64,000 bases of DNA, taken from assembly GCF_024721015.1 (NCBI RefSeq), contig NZ_JANAIF010000008.1:29813-93812 (forward strand). The letters are read 5' to 3'. Both the position numbers and the translations under genes were made by a program. This document shows, piece by piece, positions 47,526 through 58,666 of the stretch. The stretch's first letter is position 1; every line of letters begins with the position of its first letter. The notes below the pieces were generated by a model. It did not search any database and was not told the DNA's origin. It was given only the letters and a program-made list of their open reading frames with translations. The DNA is from Xenorhabdus bovienii. Its GTDB lineage: Bacteria; Pseudomonadota; Gammaproteobacteria; Enterobacterales; Enterobacteriaceae.

Positions 47526-48986
47526 TTACTCTTTAACCGGGATCGCTTTTAGGATAGCGGTTAACAACTGCCAGTATTGACCAACGCTCTTGATGTGAAC
47601 TTTTTCATCAGGCGAATGGGCGCCACGAATGGTTGGGCCAATGGAAACCATGTCCATATCCGGATACGGTTTTTTGAACAGACCACATTCCAGACCTGCG
47701 TGGATCACCATAATATTGGGAATCTTGTCGAATAATTGCTGATAGGTTTCACGAACTAAATGCATGACTGGCGAGTTGGCATCTGGCTGCCAGCCCGGAT
47801 AGTTGCCACTTGCTGCTGTTTCTGCATCTGCCAGTTTTGCCAGAGAATTTAGCATATCAACAACGTAAGCCTTGCCACTGTCGATCAATGAACGGATCAG
47901 GCAGATAATCTCGACTTTATCTTCTTCCATAGTGACAATGCCTACGTTCAGGGAAGTTTCAACTACGCCTTCAGCAACATCACTCATACGGATCATACCA
48001 TTAGGCATGGTATTTAGCATGGATAGGAAGCGAGTCTGGCAATCTGTAGTGAGTGCCTGTGAGGAAGTTTCGATTTCATCCAATAGGACGATCAAATTTG
48101 CTTCAACGACCGCATATTCGTTTTTCAACGTATCCAGATAGTCATCTGTCAATTGGTGCAGTTTTTCGAGCTGAGTTGCCGGAACGGCAATGACGGTAGA
48201 ACCTTCGCGAGGAATAGCATTGCGCAGGGTTCCCCCTTGGAAATCAATCAATTTTAGATTCAATTCATCTGAATGTGCGGCGAGGAAACGTGCCAGCAAT
48301 TTGTTGGCGTTGCCCAATCCCAGATGAATATCACCACCAGAATGGCCACCTTTTAATCCCTTAATAGTCAGTTGCAAAGTTTGGTAACCCGCAGGCAATG
48401 TTTCGCGGGAAAGTGGCAGGGTTGAGACAAAATTAATGCCACCAGCGCAACCCATGTAAATCTCGCCTTCTTCTTCTGAATCGGTATTGATCAGAACATC
48501 AGCCTGTAACCAGCCTGATTGCAGTCCGAATGCGCCATCCATGCCGGATTCTTCAGTCATAGTCAGTAAAACTTCCAGTGGGCCGTGCTTGACGGATTCA
48601 TCTGCCAGTACTGCAAGAGCAGAAGCCATGCCGATGCCGTTATCAGCGCCCAGTGTTGTACCTTCAGCAGTTACCCAGTCACCATCAATATAAGTACGAA
48701 TAGGATCTTTTGTGAAGTCGTGTTGTGTATCATTGTTTTTCTGAGGCACCATATCAAGGTGAGCCTGAAGCACGACTGACTGGCGGTTTTCCATACCTTT
48801 TGTGGCTGGTTTTCTGATCAGAATATTACCGACTTCATCCCGTTCTACATGAAAATTTTTGCTCTTGGCCCATTCAATGATATGGGACGCGAGTGCTTCC
48901 TCGTGATAGGACGGATGTGGGATGGAACAAATCTGGGCAAAAATATCCCATAATGGTTGAGGGGATAATGTTGATAATTCGGACAC
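47526..48986 (-). CDS. pepD: Aminoacyl-histidine dipeptidase (peptidase D)
   Basis: A cytosolic zinc dipeptidase of the M20 clan that cleaves X-His dipeptides and Cys-Gly. 486 residues from a GTG start with AGGAG 7 bp upstream; the longer frame from ATG 49100 would add 38 residues with no counterpart in E. coli PepD. Metal and catalytic motifs are 'QAHLDMVPQK', 'GADNGIGMA', 'TMTEESGMDGAFG' and 'INTDSEEEG'. It is convergent with dinB, and upstream of it gpt is divergent, as in E. coli. Confidence 0.95.
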   Translation of the reverse strand: MSELSTLSPQPLWDIFAQICSIPHPSYHEEALASHIIEWAKSKNFHVERDEVGNILIRKPATKGMENRQSVVLQAHLDMVPQKNNDTQHDFTKDPIRTYIDGDWVTAEGTTLGADNGIGMASALAVLADESVKHGPLEVLLTMTEESGMDGAFGLQSGWLQADVLINTDSEEEGEIYMGCAGGINFVSTLPLSRETLPAGYQTLQLTIKGLKGGHSGGDIHLGLGNANKLLARFLAAHSDELNLKLIDFQGGTLRNAIPREGSTVIAVPATQLEKLHQLTDDYLDTLKNEYAVVEANLIVLLDEIETSSQALTTDCQTRFLSMLNTMPNGMIRMSDVAEGVVETSLNVGIVTMEEDKVEIICLIRSLIDSGKAYVVDMLNSLAKLADAETAASGNYPGWQPDANSPVMHLVRETYQQLFDKIPNIMVIHAGLECGLFKKPYPDMDMVSIGPTIRGAHSPDEKVHIKSVGQYWQLLTAILKAIPVKE

Positions 48987-49173
48987 GGCGAATCTCCTGT
49001 AACTGCATCTTGATGAGATGGAAATAGTAATGTCTGACGCATTGGGAGCTTTTGTCATCTTGAGCTGTCCCAATGCCCATGCCATGCCCGAGGATATCAT
49101 TTTCTTGTTTGAGATGTGCAGTCAGGATCAGTATTTCCCTTGTTTTTTACTGGTTTTTGCCGATCCAAATCAC

Positions 49174-49179
49174 TATAAT
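49174..49179 (+). promoter_or_regulatory. Candidate -10 element of gpt
   Basis: TATAAT (49174-49179) followed by the GC-rich CCCGCGC lies 75 bp before gpt. A matching -35 is poor (TGGTTT, 49151-49156). Confidence 0.35.
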
Positions 49180-49253
49180 CCCGCGCAACCTTTTTTTCTT
49201 TTTCCGCAAAAAACTCTTTTCTGAGATATTCTTAGTTTTCAGGATCAAATCAT

Positions 49254-49715
49254 ATGAGCGAAAAATATGTTGTAACGTGGGATATGTTGCAAATGCATGC
49301 CCGTAAATTAGCACAACGTTTACTTCCTGTAGAACAATGGAAAGGCATCATTGCCGTTAGTCGTGGTGGGCTTGTACCGGGTGCATTGTTGGCACGTGAA
49401 CTGGGAATCCGTCATGTCGATACCGTTTGTATTTCCAGCTATGATCATGACAATCAGCGTGAATTGACGGTAGTGAAAAAAGCGGAAGGCGATGGAGAAG
49501 GTTTCATCGTTGTCGATGATTTGGTTGATACCGGAGGTACAGCGCAGGCAATCCGTAACATGTATCCTAAAGCGCATTTCGTGACTATTTTCGCCAAACC
49601 TGCCGGCCGTCCTTTAGTGGATGATTATTTGATTGATATCCCGCAAGATACATGGATCGAACAGCCATGGGATATGGGTGTGGTATTCGTTCCGCCTATT
49701 TGTAATAAACCGTAA
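49254..49715 (+). CDS. gpt: Xanthine-guanine phosphoribosyltransferase
   Basis: Purine salvage: attaches xanthine, guanine or hypoxanthine to PRPP. It is a 153-residue type I phosphoribosyltransferase with PRPP motif '[14 protein letters not shown]', the '[17 protein letters not shown]' loop and the flexible C-terminal '[12 protein letters not shown]'. Length and sequence match E. coli Gpt. It is followed 16 bp later by frsA, as in E. coli. Confidence 0.97.
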   Translation: MSEKYVVTWDMLQMHARKLAQRLLPVEQWKGIIAVSRGGLVPGALLARELGIRHVDTVCISSYDHDNQRELTVVKKAEGDGEGFIVVDDLVDTGGTAQAIRNMYPKAHFVTIFAKPAGRPLVDDYLIDIPQDTWIEQPWDMGVVFVPPICNKP

Positions 49716-49730
49716 TCTTTTTCTTTTGTT

Positions 49731-50978
49731 ATGACTAAACAAAACCTTTCAGAATCGCTGTTTAAGCCTCGGCTTAAACAGCAGGAAACGTCTACACTGG
49801 TAAAATATGTCCGTCCACAGTCCACAGCGGCCAGTGATAGGATACTTAGTGGAGAACGCCGCGAGCACTGGTATCGGATGATTGATTGGCTTGCTTGGAT
49901 CTGGAGGGGAATCAATCCACTGGAAATTCAGGATGTTCTCAGCAGGATTGCAGTGATAGATGCCGAACGCAGTGATGACCATTTATTGGATACTGTGATC
50001 GGCTATCGTAAGGGAAACTGGGCATTTGAATGGACGCAGCAGGCTATGTACTGGCAACAGGAGGCGCTGCGTGCGGAGCAGACATCTGAAGCAGGAACAT
50101 CTTGGCTAAAGGCTGCGATGTTATATAGCATTGCGGCTTATCCTCATTTGCGCGGTGATGAACTGGCTGAACAGGCTGCTGCGTTGGCCAGTAAAGCCTA
50201 TGAAAATGCGGCTCACTGTTCTGACTATGAATTGAAAAAGCTGGAATTTCAGTTAGAAGAGGGCAAAAGTGTCACAGGCTTATTGCATCTTCCTCCTAAC
50301 GTTCAAGAGCCATGTCCAACAATATTGGTCTGTACCAGCCTTGACAATGTGCAGAGTGACTTCTGGCGACTGTTTCGTGATCATCTTGCTCCACTCGGTT
50401 TTGCCATGTTGACAGTAGATATGCCTGCTGTTGGTTACTCTGCCAAATTCAAATTGACGCAGGATACGTGCATACTCCATCAGCAGGTTCTTCAGCAGTT
50501 GAATCAAATTCCGTGGATTGATCATACTCGTGTAGGCGTTATGGGCTTTCGTTTCGGCGCAAATATTGCAGTACGTCTTGCTTATCTGGAGCCTCAACTT
50601 ATTAAGGGCGTGGCCGTTATTGGCCCGATAGTTCATACATTGCTGAATGACGAGAAACGACAGCAGAATATACCGTCAATGTACATTGATGTGCTTGCTA
50701 ATCGTTTGGGACTCTATCACGTCGATGAAGCCGCCTTACGTTTAGAATTGAGCTGTTATTCACTGAAAAACCAAGGATTGCTGGGGCGTCGCTGTTCTGT
50801 GCCAATGCTTTCCGTTTATTGGAAAGATGATGTTTTCAGCCCAAGGGAAGACTCAAAATTTATTGCAATGTCATCAATGGATGGTTCGTTATTGGCAATT
50901 CCTTCTACGCCAGTCTATAGTGGTTTTAATAAGGCGTTACATGAAACAAGTGTATGGTTGAAAGATAAAGCTTCTTAA
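49731..50978 (+). CDS. frsA: FrsA, esterase/fermentation-respiration switch protein
   Basis: An alpha/beta-hydrolase-fold protein (415 residues) that in E. coli binds the unphosphorylated PTS enzyme IIA-Glc. It has an N-terminal extension and a DUF1100/hydrolase core with 'PCPTILVCTSLDNVQSDFWRL' (in part) and nucleophile region 'GFRFGANIAVRLA'. At the elbow position the sequence reads G-F-R-F-G, not the G-x-S-x-G of active serine esterases, so true esterase activity is doubtful. It lies between gpt and crl as in E. coli. Confidence 0.92.
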   Translation: MTKQNLSESLFKPRLKQQETSTLVKYVRPQSTAASDRILSGERREHWYRMIDWLAWIWRGINPLEIQDVLSRIAVIDAERSDDHLLDTVIGYRKGNWAFEWTQQAMYWQQEALRAEQTSEAGTSWLKAAMLYSIAAYPHLRGDELAEQAAALASKAYENAAHCSDYELKKLEFQLEEGKSVTGLLHLPPNVQEPCPTILVCTSLDNVQSDFWRLFRDHLAPLGFAMLTVDMPAVGYSAKFKLTQDTCILHQQVLQQLNQIPWIDHTRVGVMGFRFGANIAVRLAYLEPQLIKGVAVIGPIVHTLLNDEKRQQNIPSMYIDVLANRLGLYHVDEAALRLELSCYSLKNQGLLGRRCSVPMLSVYWKDDVFSPREDSKFIAMSSMDGSLLAIPSTPVYSGFNKALHETSVWLKDKAS

Positions 50979-51051
50979 ACTTAAATTTAAGGAATGATAT
51001 TTTTAAACCGTTTGATGCAACCGTGTTTCTGTATATGAAGGAGACCTTTGT

Positions 51052-51453
51052 ATGACTTTACCCGTAAATTATTCTAGAAATAAGTTGTTGAAGAGCTTTT
51101 CTGCATTAGGACCGTATATACGTGAATTAAAATGCCAAAATGGCTATTTTTTCTTTGATTGCCTAGCTGTTTGTGTCAGTGCAAAGGTGGTTCCGGAAAA
51201 AAGGGAGTTTTGGGGATGGTGGCTGGAATTGGAAGAAGACGAAAAAGGGTTTGTTTATAACTATCAGATAGGTCTATTTGATAAAAATGGTGAATGGCAG
51301 CCGATGGGTATCAAAAAAATTGCTGATCTTGAGCATCTTGAATCAACTTTGCAGGCATTTCACAAACGTCTGACTGATTCTTTTAATACTTTCAAACTTA
51401 CGTTGATCCCGTCCAAAAACACCATCGCTCTTCAGACTCAAATTATGGCATGA
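51052..51453 (+). CDS. crl: Crl, sigma-S holoenzyme assembly factor
   Basis: A 133-residue protein that binds RpoS and favours its association with core RNA polymerase in stationary phase and at low temperature. It begins 'MTLPVNYSRNKLLKSFSALG' and contains the conserved 'YFFDCLAVC', 'EFWGWWLELEED' and 'YQIGLFDKNGEWQPMG' blocks of the Crl family. An AAGGAG lies 7 bp upstream. The E. coli order frsA-crl-proBA is kept, but without phoE. Confidence 0.95.
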   Translation: MTLPVNYSRNKLLKSFSALGPYIRELKCQNGYFFFDCLAVCVSAKVVPEKREFWGWWLELEEDEKGFVYNYQIGLFDKNGEWQPMGIKKIADLEHLESTLQAFHKRLTDSFNTFKLTLIPSKNTIALQTQIMA

Positions 51454-51563
51454 GTCTGTTCTAAGGCCGCTTTTTTTAATTTTGCGTTATGTCGGTTGGC
51501 ATAACGCTCCTCTCCTGTTAAAACTGAGCATTGTTTTTTCAAACTTACTGTAATGGCAGAAAT

Positions 51564-52670
51564 ATGATGAATGGCAGCCAAACATTGGTTGTGAAACTGG
51601 GAACGAGTGTACTGACTGGTGGCTCTCGTCGTTTGAATCGTGCTCACATTGTGGAACTGGTTCGGCAATGTGCCCAACAGCATGAAAAAGGCCACCGTAT
51701 TATCATTGTGACCTCGGGTGCGATTGCAGCAGGACGGGAACATCTGGGATATCCAGATTTGCCTGCTACGATTGCTTCAAAGCAATTGCTGGCGGCCGTT
51801 GGGCAAAGTCGATTGATTCAATTGTGGGAACAGCTTTTTTCCATTTATGGTATTCATGTTGGTCAAATGTTGCTGACCCGTGCGGATCTGGAAGATCGTG
51901 AACGCTTTCTGAATGCAAGAGACACGCTTCATGCACTACTTGATAACCACATTATCCCCATTATTAATGAGAATGATGCTGTTGCAACAGCAGAGATCAA
52001 GGTCGGCGACAACGATAACCTTTCTGCGCTGGCTGCGATTCTGGGTAGTGCAGATAAATTGTTGCTCTTGACTGATATCGAAGGGCTTTATACTGCCGAT
52101 CCGCGTAATAACCCTGAAGCGAAGCTTATTCCTGAAGTGCATGATATCAGCGATGAGTTAAAAATGATGGCAGGGGATAGCGTTTCAGGTCTGGGTACAG
52201 GCGGAATGGCCACAAAACTTCAGGCTGCGGGAATTGCAGGGCGTGCGGGGATCGATGTCATCATTGCAGCGGGTAATAAACCGGACGTTGTTGCAGATGT
52301 CATCGAAGGCAAATCAGTTGGCACTCGTTTTCATGGTCAGGCCAGCCCGATGGAAAATCGTAAACGCTGGATCTTTGGTGCGCCTCCCGCAGGGGAAATC
52401 ATCGTTGATCACGGAGCAGAAGCCGCCATCCTTGAAAAAGGCAGTTCCTTACTGCCAAAAGGGATGAAAAACGTCAAAGGTAATTTTTCCCGTGGTGAAG
52501 TGATCCGTATCCGCAGCTTGTCCGGCAAGGAGCTAGCCCGCGGTGTATGTCGTTACAATAGCGACGCTTTACGTCTGATTGCAGGCCATCATTCACAGCA
52601 AATCAGCCAGATACTGGGTTATGAGTATGGCGCGGTTGCTGTGCACCGTGATGATATGATCGTAAGTTAG
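51564..52670 (+). CDS. proB: Glutamate 5-kinase
   Basis: First step of proline synthesis, feedback-inhibited by proline. The start [17 protein letters not shown] aligns with E. coli; the ATG at 51531 adds 11 unlikely residues. Amino-acid-kinase domain: '[12 protein letters not shown]', '[14 protein letters not shown]', '[20 protein letters not shown]', '[12 protein letters not shown]'. A C-terminal PUA domain follows from about residue 275. 368 residues. proA starts 39 bp after its stop, so they form an operon. Confidence 0.96.
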   Translation: MMNGSQTLVVKLGTSVLTGGSRRLNRAHIVELVRQCAQQHEKGHRIIIVTSGAIAAGREHLGYPDLPATIASKQLLAAVGQSRLIQLWEQLFSIYGIHVGQMLLTRADLEDRERFLNARDTLHALLDNHIIPIINENDAVATAEIKVGDNDNLSALAAILGSADKLLLLTDIEGLYTADPRNNPEAKLIPEVHDISDELKMMAGDSVSGLGTGGMATKLQAAGIAGRAGIDVIIAAGNKPDVVADVIEGKSVGTRFHGQASPMENRKRWIFGAPPAGEIIVDHGAEAAILEKGSSLLPKGMKNVKGNFSRGEVIRIRSLSGKELARGVCRYNSDALRLIAGHHSQQISQILGYEYGAVAVHRDDMIVS

Positions 52671-52709
52671 TTAACTGATCGTAATTGATAGTGAGTTAAG
52701 GATTCCACC

Positions 52710-53963
52710 ATGCTAGAGCAGATGGGAAAAGCAGCTAAAGCAGCATCATGGCAACTGGCTCAATTGAGTACCAGCCAGAAAAATCAGGCTCTGAGTCACA
52801 TTGCTGACTTGCTTGAAAAAGAAACAGAAGTGATTCTTGCAGCTAATCAGCAAGATATGGAACAGGCTCGTGAACAAAACATGAGTGAAGCGCTACTTGA
52901 TCGATTATTGCTGACACCTGAACGATTGCGTGCCATCGCTGATGATGTGCGTCAGGTTTGTCGCTTGGCTGATCCGGTTGGGCAGGTGATAGATGGGCAA
53001 TCATTGGATAATGGTCTGCAACTTAGTCGTCGTCGTGTTCCTTTGGGCGTTATTGGCGTGATTTATGAAGCTCGTCCAAATGTCACGATTGATGTCGCCT
53101 CACTGTGCTTGAAAACTGGAAATGCGGTTATCTTGCGTGGTGGCAAGGAAACTCATCATACCAATCAGGCTATGGTTAAAGTTATTCAGCAGGCGTTGGA
53201 GCAAAGTGGTTTACCTGCCACTACGGTTCAGGCCATCAGTAAACCCGATCGTGAGTTAGTTGCTGAATTGCTGAAAATGGATAGCTATGTTGATATGTTG
53301 ATCCCGCGTGGTGGTGCTGGTTTGCATAAGCTTTGTCGTGAACAATCTACTATCCCGGTGATCACCGGGGGGATTGGTGTCTGTCACACATTCGTGGATG
53401 AAAGTGTCGATGTTGAAAAGGCACTGGATGTGATCACTAATGCAAAAGTTCAGAGATCAAGTGCTTGTAATTCCTTGGAAACTTTGCTGGTGCATGAAAA
53501 AATAGCGTCTGATTTTCTGCCAGCATTAAGTACCAGAATGAAAGAGCAGGGCGTGACACTGCACGCAGGAGTATCTGCGATGGCACTGCTGAAAGATGGC
53601 CCGGCAAAAGTCGTTGAAGTAATAGAAGAAGATTACTGCGATGAATGGTTGTCGCTGGATATGAATGTTGAGATTGTCAGTGGTATCGATCAGGCTATTA
53701 GCCATATCCGCACATATGGTACTGCTCATTCGGATGCTATCCTGACAGAGAGTCTGCAACAGGCTAATTATTTTGTCAGTCATGTGGATTCATCGGCCGT
53801 GTATGTGAATGCAAGTACTCGCTTTACTGATGGCGGCCAGTTTGGCCTAGGGGCAGAAGTTGCTGTCAGTACCCAGAAGTTACACTCCAGAGGCCCGATG
53901 GGGCTGGATGCGTTGACGACTTATAAGTGGATTGGTTATGGCGATTATCTATCCCGTCGTTAA
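52710..53963 (+). CDS. proA: Gamma-glutamyl phosphate reductase
   Basis: NADPH-dependent reduction of gamma-glutamyl phosphate to glutamate semialdehyde, which cyclises to pyrroline-5-carboxylate for ProC. Aldehyde-dehydrogenase-fold protein of 417 residues with '[20 protein letters not shown]' (in part), '[10 protein letters not shown]' and catalytic Cys in '[16 protein letters not shown]'. It ends '[15 protein letters not shown]'. A terminator follows. Confidence 0.97.
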   Translation: MLEQMGKAAKAASWQLAQLSTSQKNQALSHIADLLEKETEVILAANQQDMEQAREQNMSEALLDRLLLTPERLRAIADDVRQVCRLADPVGQVIDGQSLDNGLQLSRRRVPLGVIGVIYEARPNVTIDVASLCLKTGNAVILRGGKETHHTNQAMVKVIQQALEQSGLPATTVQAISKPDRELVAELLKMDSYVDMLIPRGGAGLHKLCREQSTIPVITGGIGVCHTFVDESVDVEKALDVITNAKVQRSSACNSLETLLVHEKIASDFLPALSTRMKEQGVTLHAGVSAMALLKDGPAKVVEVIEEDYCDEWLSLDMNVEIVSGIDQAISHIRTYGTAHSDAILTESLQQANYFVSHVDSSAVYVNASTRFTDGGQFGLGAEVAVSTQKLHSRGPMGLDALTTYKWIGYGDYLSRR

Positions 53964-54008
53964 TGTCGAAATCCATTGTTAGATAGCGTTCATTAAGCGA
54001 TGTTAAGT

Positions 54009-54035
54009 CACACTTTATCGTAAGTGTGGCTTTTT
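54009..54035 (+). terminator. Terminator of proBA
   Basis: CACACTT (54009-54015) and AAGTGTG (54022-54028) form a 7-bp stem, followed by GC and then TTTTT (54031-54035). Confidence 0.7.
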
Positions 54036-54063
54036 GCTTGATGAAAAGTATTTTTTATATTGG

Positions 54064-54081
54064 TGTAAATATTTAGTTACT
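54064..54081 (+). promoter_or_regulatory. Possible TyrR-type box upstream of aroL
   Basis: TGTAAA-N6-GTTACT resembles the TyrR consensus TGTAAA-N6-TTTACA, with four of six matches in the right arm. It is 48 bp upstream of aroL, which TyrR controls in E. coli. Confidence 0.35.
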
Positions 54082-54128
54082 ACACTTTGTGTTTAAGCTT
54101 AACTATATACCTTCAGGAAAACAACGAA

Positions 54129-54653
54129 ATGAAACAGACTCTATTTATCGTAGGCGCACGAGGTGCTGGGAAGACGACAATAGGTAAGTTGTTGGCTGAA
54201 GCACTATCGTATGCGTTTATTGATACTGATAAAAGTATTCAAGCCTCCTGTGGAATGACCATTGCTGACCTTGTTGAACAATATGGTTGGACACATTTCA
54301 GGGAATTAGAAAGCCAAATACTAAAAACTGTCAGTCAGAATAAGTGCGTTATTTCAACGGGAGGCGGAATGATACTGTCGTCTGAAAACCGCCAGTATAT
54401 GCAACAAAATGGCATTGTGACTTATTTACAGGCTCCAGCAGAAGTTTTAATCAAACGACTATCGTTCAACCCAGAAAATACACAGCGCCCCAGTCTGACA
54501 GGTAAATCGATCACAGAAGAAATCGAAAGTATCTTGACTGAAAGAGAACAGTTATACCGTGAATGTGCAAATTTCATTGTGGATGCTAATTCTTCGACAG
54601 AAAATATTTTATCTTTAATTATTAGCTATATTTTAAACCAAGAAATAGGATAA
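54129..54653 (+). CDS. aroL: Shikimate kinase II
   Basis: Phosphorylates shikimate at O3 in the shikimate pathway. 174 residues from MKQTLFIVGARG; the ATG at 54087 would add 14. P-loop GARGAGKTT, substrate-binding 'IDTDKSI', 'FRELESQIL', and the glycine loop 'VISTGGGMIL' are present, with the LID 'RPSLTGKSITEE'. It resembles AroL more than AroK ('ATGGG' block and LID). It lies after proA, unlike in E. coli. Confidence 0.92.
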   Translation: MKQTLFIVGARGAGKTTIGKLLAEALSYAFIDTDKSIQASCGMTIADLVEQYGWTHFRELESQILKTVSQNKCVISTGGGMILSSENRQYMQQNGIVTYLQAPAEVLIKRLSFNPENTQRPSLTGKSITEEIESILTEREQLYRECANFIVDANSSTENILSLIISYILNQEIG

Positions 54654-54781
54654 TTTGATATATCCAAATATCTTTGTGCTTATTTTTTATATAGCCGGAA
54701 AATTTTATATCTCAGACTGCTTATACCAATTATAGTATCATTTTACTGACTCACTTTAATTTTATTTAATTATATTGAGAT

Positions 54782-56935
54782 ATGGATATGTTCGTAAAAT
54801 TTATACGATTAGTTGTTCGTGTGCTCTTTAGAGTCACGGTAGAAGGTGATGATAAGCAGTTCAACCATCCCAAATGTATTATTACACCCAATCATATTTC
54901 TTTTTTGGATGGTCTTCTGATTGGGCTTTTTCTGCCGGTAAAGCCGGTATTCGCCGTTTATTCCCATCTTGCGACCCCCGCTTTTCTCAGATTGATTAAG
55001 CCTTATGCAGATGTTGTCCCCTTAGATCCGAACAATCCTATGGCAGTCAGGACGTTGGTTAAAGAGGTTGATAACGGGCGCCCTATCGTTATTTTTCCAG
55101 AAGGGCGGATCACGATAACGGGCTCTTTCATGAAGATCTATGACGGTGCTGCTTTTGTCGCGGCTAAATCAGGCGCAAAAGTGGTTCCAGTCCGTATTGA
55201 TGGCGCAGAGCAAAGTATTTTTGGGCGCCTGAAAGAGATTATGAAACTGCATTGGTTTCCGAAAATCACCATCAAGGTTTTGCCTGCGGTCGATTTCCCT
55301 ATGCCGGATGCACCAAATTCTTCAACTCGTCGTCGTTTGGCGGGAGAACATCTTCACGCCATCATGATGGATGTGAGGATGCAGACCCGTCCAAAAGAGA
55401 CGTTATTTAGTGCTTACCTTGCTGCGCAAAAACGTTTTGGCCGCTTCAAACCCTGTATTGAAGATGTGGCTTTAAAGGAAGATAGCTATCACGCATTGCT
55501 GAAAAAAATATTGGGTGTCAGTCGGATTTTAGAACGGTTTACTCAAAAAAATGAGCGGGTTGGACTTCTGTTACCTAATGCTACAGTTATGGCCGCTGCC
55601 ATATACGGTGCTTCGCTGAAAGGGCGGGTGCCTGCTCTGTTGAACTACACTGCGGGAACGAATGGTATTAAAAATGCCATGAAAGCGGCAACAATCAAAA
55701 CCATCGTGACATCTCGTCAATTTTTGGAAAAAGGGCAATTAACCCACCTGCCAGAACAGGTTACGGAAGCCAATTGGGTATATCTTGAAGATCTGAAAGA
55801 CACGATTACGCGGGAAGATAAATTTTGGATACTATGGCACCTGATTTTTCCTACCAAGGCCATCATGTCTTCCCAGAAACCTGATGATGATGCTCTGATC
55901 CTGTTTACCTCAGGCTCTGAAGGTGCGCCGAAAGGTGTTGTACACAGTCATGCCAGTTTATTGGCGAACGTTGAGCAAATTAAAACGATTGCTGATTTTA
56001 CCCCTCAGGATCGTTTTATGTCCTCTTTACCGCTGTTCCATGCTTTTGGTCTGACAGTCGGTTTATTTACTCCGTTGATGACAGGTAGCCGTGTATTCCT
56101 CTACCCAAGCCCATTGCACTACCGTATCGTGCCTGAACTGGTCTATGATCGTAATTGTACCGTCTTGTTTGGGACTTCAACGTTCTTGGGGAATTATGCC
56201 CGTTTTGCCCATCCTTATGATTTTGCCCGCTTGCGCTATGTGGTTGCTGGGGCAGAAAAACTGTCAGAAAACACTAAGCGTGTTTGGTTGGATAAATTCG
56301 GTATTCGCATTCTGGAAGGCTACGGTGTGACAGAGTGTGCCCCTGTTGTAGCAATTAATGTACCCATGGCAGCTAAAATGGGAACTGTCGGACGGATCTT
56401 ACCGGGGATGGAAGCTCGCCTTCTTCCTGTACAGGGCATTGAGGGCGGCGGTCGTTTACAATTGCGTGGGCCGAATGTCATGAAGGGGTATCTGCGTGTT
56501 GAAGCGCCTGAGCGTCTGGAACCACCAACCGCAGAAGATGCCGAAGGTAATACTCATATCGGTTGGTATGATACAGGCGATATCGTTTCTGTTGATGACG
56601 AAGGTTTTTGTACGATCAAAGGGCGAGTAAAGCGTTTTGCAAAATTGGCAGGAGAAATGGTTTCTCTCGAAGCTGTAGAGCAAATTGCATCGCGAGTCTC
56701 TCCTGACGCATTACATGCAGCTACAGCTAAGAGTGATCTTAGCAAAGGTGAAGCGCTGGTACTCTTTACAACCGATGCTAATCTGAATAGAAATACGATG
56801 TCGGGGGTTGCCCGAGAAATGGGAATGCCTGAACTGGCGGTTCCACGCGATATTCGTTATGTGAAGCAATTACCGTTGCTTGGCAGCGGAAAACCGGATT
56901 TTGTCACATTAAGAAAAATGGCAGAACAGGAGTAA
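54782..56935 (+). CDS. aas: Aas, 2-acylglycerophosphoethanolamine acyltransferase / acyl-ACP synthetase
   Basis: A bifunctional inner-membrane enzyme that charges fatty acid onto its bound ACP and re-acylates lysophosphatidylethanolamine. The N-terminal PlsC-type domain has His38-X4-Asp43 ('NHISFLDG') and 'VIFPEGRIT'. The C-terminal AMP-binding domain has '[17 protein letters not shown]', '[13 protein letters not shown]' and 'GWYDTGDIV'. The 717 residues match E. coli Aas. The start could also be the Met at 54788. It is followed 4 bp later by lplT, its partner. Confidence 0.96.
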   Translation: MDMFVKFIRLVVRVLFRVTVEGDDKQFNHPKCIITPNHISFLDGLLIGLFLPVKPVFAVYSHLATPAFLRLIKPYADVVPLDPNNPMAVRTLVKEVDNGRPIVIFPEGRITITGSFMKIYDGAAFVAAKSGAKVVPVRIDGAEQSIFGRLKEIMKLHWFPKITIKVLPAVDFPMPDAPNSSTRRRLAGEHLHAIMMDVRMQTRPKETLFSAYLAAQKRFGRFKPCIEDVALKEDSYHALLKKILGVSRILERFTQKNERVGLLLPNATVMAAAIYGASLKGRVPALLNYTAGTNGIKNAMKAATIKTIVTSRQFLEKGQLTHLPEQVTEANWVYLEDLKDTITREDKFWILWHLIFPTKAIMSSQKPDDDALILFTSGSEGAPKGVVHSHASLLANVEQIKTIADFTPQDRFMSSLPLFHAFGLTVGLFTPLMTGSRVFLYPSPLHYRIVPELVYDRNCTVLFGTSTFLGNYARFAHPYDFARLRYVVAGAEKLSENTKRVWLDKFGIRILEGYGVTECAPVVAINVPMAAKMGTVGRILPGMEARLLPVQGIEGGGRLQLRGPNVMKGYLRVEAPERLEPPTAEDAEGNTHIGWYDTGDIVSVDDEGFCTIKGRVKRFAKLAGEMVSLEAVEQIASRVSPDALHAATAKSDLSKGEALVLFTTDANLNRNTMSGVAREMGMPELAVPRDIRYVKQLPLLGSGKPDFVTLRKMAEQE

Positions 56936-56939
56936 GTAA

Positions 56940-58136
56940 ATGAATGGCACTGTAGAGACACAACCACTGTTAAATAAAGGAATGAAAGCAGTATTACTGT
57001 CTCAATTTCTCACTGCTTTTGCTGACAATGCGCTGTTCTTTGCCATTTTAGCTCAATTGAAGGCTGAAGCTTACCCTGGATGGAGTCTGCCAGCCCTGCA
57101 AATTGTTTTCGTGCTGACCTATATTGTGCTTGCCCCCTTCGTGGGGCAAATTGCTGATCGGTTTTCGAAAGGCCGGGTTATGCTTTTCGCCAATGGCATC
57201 AAATTACTTGGTGCCATCAGTATCTGCATCGATATGAATCCTTTCCTCGGATATACCCTTGTGGGGATAGGCGCCGCTGCCTATTCTCCCGCTAAATACG
57301 GAATATTGGGCGAATTAACCGATGGTGGTCGTTTGGTCAAAGCCAATGGTGTGATGGAAGCTTCGACAATCGCCGCTATTTTAATTGGTTCAGTGGCTGG
57401 CGGTTTCCTGTCTGATATCAATCTGGCATTGGCATTGGGTCTTTGTGCTTTGATGTATGGTGCGGCTGTGGTGGCTAATTTCTATATTCCCCGGCTTGCT
57501 GCTGCGCGCCAGGGTAAGGGATGGAATCCCAAAAAAATGCTGGTGGATTTTATGGCTGTCTGTTCTGCGCTTTGGCGTAATCAGGAAACACGATTTTCGC
57601 TAGTAGGAACCAGTCTGTTCTGGGGAGCCGGGGTAACGCTGCGCTTCCTGTTAGTAGCGTGGGTTCCCGTCGTGTTGGGGATTGAGGGTAATACGACACC
57701 TACGCTGATGAATGCAATGGTTGCCGTTGGTATCATTGTGGGAGCCGGGCTGGCTGCACGGTTTATCACCTTGAAAACAGTTCGTCGTTGTATGCCCGCA
57801 GGTATTCTGATTGGCATTATGGTGATTGTTTTTGCTGTTCAGCAATCGATATGGTCTTCTTACTTGATCCTAACTGTCCTGGGTCTATTTGGCGGCCTCT
57901 TTGTCGTTCCATTGAATGCTTTATTGCAGGAGCATGGAAAACGCGAGATGGGCGCAGGTAAGGCTGTCGCTGTGCAGAATTTTGGTGAAAACAGCGCGAT
58001 GCTGGTGATGTTGGGTCTGTACCTAATTTCCATCATGCTGGGCGCCTCGGTCGTTGCCGTCGGTATTGGTTTTGGTATCTTGTTCTCGCTGACAATGGGG
58101 GGAGTATGGATTTGGGATCTGCTTCGGAAAAATTAA
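56940..58136 (+). CDS. lplT: Lysophospholipid transporter LplT
   Basis: A 398-residue MFS-type flippase that brings lysophospholipids to the inner leaflet for Aas. It has twelve predicted helices, early '[21 protein letters not shown]' (in part [15 protein letters not shown]), '[15 protein letters not shown]' as the loop 2-3 motif, and '[15 protein letters not shown]'. AGGAG lies 8 bp upstream. aas-lplT is one operon, in E. coli order lplT-aas. Confidence 0.96.
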   Translation: MNGTVETQPLLNKGMKAVLLSQFLTAFADNALFFAILAQLKAEAYPGWSLPALQIVFVLTYIVLAPFVGQIADRFSKGRVMLFANGIKLLGAISICIDMNPFLGYTLVGIGAAAYSPAKYGILGELTDGGRLVKANGVMEASTIAAILIGSVAGGFLSDINLALALGLCALMYGAAVVANFYIPRLAAARQGKGWNPKKMLVDFMAVCSALWRNQETRFSLVGTSLFWGAGVTLRFLLVAWVPVVLGIEGNTTPTLMNAMVAVGIIVGAGLAARFITLKTVRRCMPAGILIGIMVIVFAVQQSIWSSYLILTVLGLFGGLFVVPLNALLQEHGKREMGAGKAVAVQNFGENSAMLVMLGLYLISIMLGASVVAVGIGFGILFSLTMGGVWIWDLLRKN

Positions 58137-58161
58137 TTTCTTATAGAATTGAAGGCTTGTT

Positions 58162-58665
58162 ATGGATGAAAAAATCCTGAATCAGCTTAGTATTGAACTT
58201 GGAAAGAAACTCCAACGGAAAAAATTATCCTTAACCTGTGCAGAATCCTGCACAGGGGGCTGGATTGCTAAAGTGATCACAGATATTGCGGGAAGTTCGG
58301 CCTATTTTAACCGCAGTTTCGTGACCTATAGCAATGATTCTAAAAATGAAATGCTGGGTGTATCACAGGCATCACTGGTGCAGTTTGGTGCGGTGAGTGA
58401 ACAGGTCGTTAAAGAAATGGCAGTAGGGGCATTAAAGGCGGCCAGAGCAGATTTTGCTGTTTCTGTCAGTGGCATCGCAGGTCCGGATGGTGGCAGTGAA
58501 GAAAAACCGACGGGAACGGTCTACTTTGGGTTTACCTACCGTAATGGTGAGGATGTACATACCGTGACATATCGCCAGCATTTTACGGGTGATCGCAATG
58601 CAGTACGGCTCCAGGCTGTCATTTTTTCTTTAAAAACACTGCTGGAAGAAATCATAAAAAATTAG
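58162..58665 (+). CDS. pncC: Nicotinamide-nucleotide amidohydrolase PncC
   Basis: Deamidates nicotinamide mononucleotide to nicotinate mononucleotide in the NAD salvage cycle. 167 residues, the CinA C-terminal domain as a stand-alone: 'TCAESCTGGWIAKVITD' (catalytic Ser), 'FVTYSNDSKNEMLGV', 'VSGIAGPDGGSEEKPTGTV'. It lies just before recA as in E. coli and shares no promoter with it; the recA SOS promoter begins 2 bp after its stop. Confidence 0.95.
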   Translation: MDEKILNQLSIELGKKLQRKKLSLTCAESCTGGWIAKVITDIAGSSAYFNRSFVTYSNDSKNEMLGVSQASLVQFGAVSEQVVKEMAVGALKAARADFAVSVSGIAGPDGGSEEKPTGTVYFGFTYRNGEDVHTVTYRQHFTGDRNAVRLQAVIFSLKTLLEEIIKN

Positions 58666-58666
58666 C

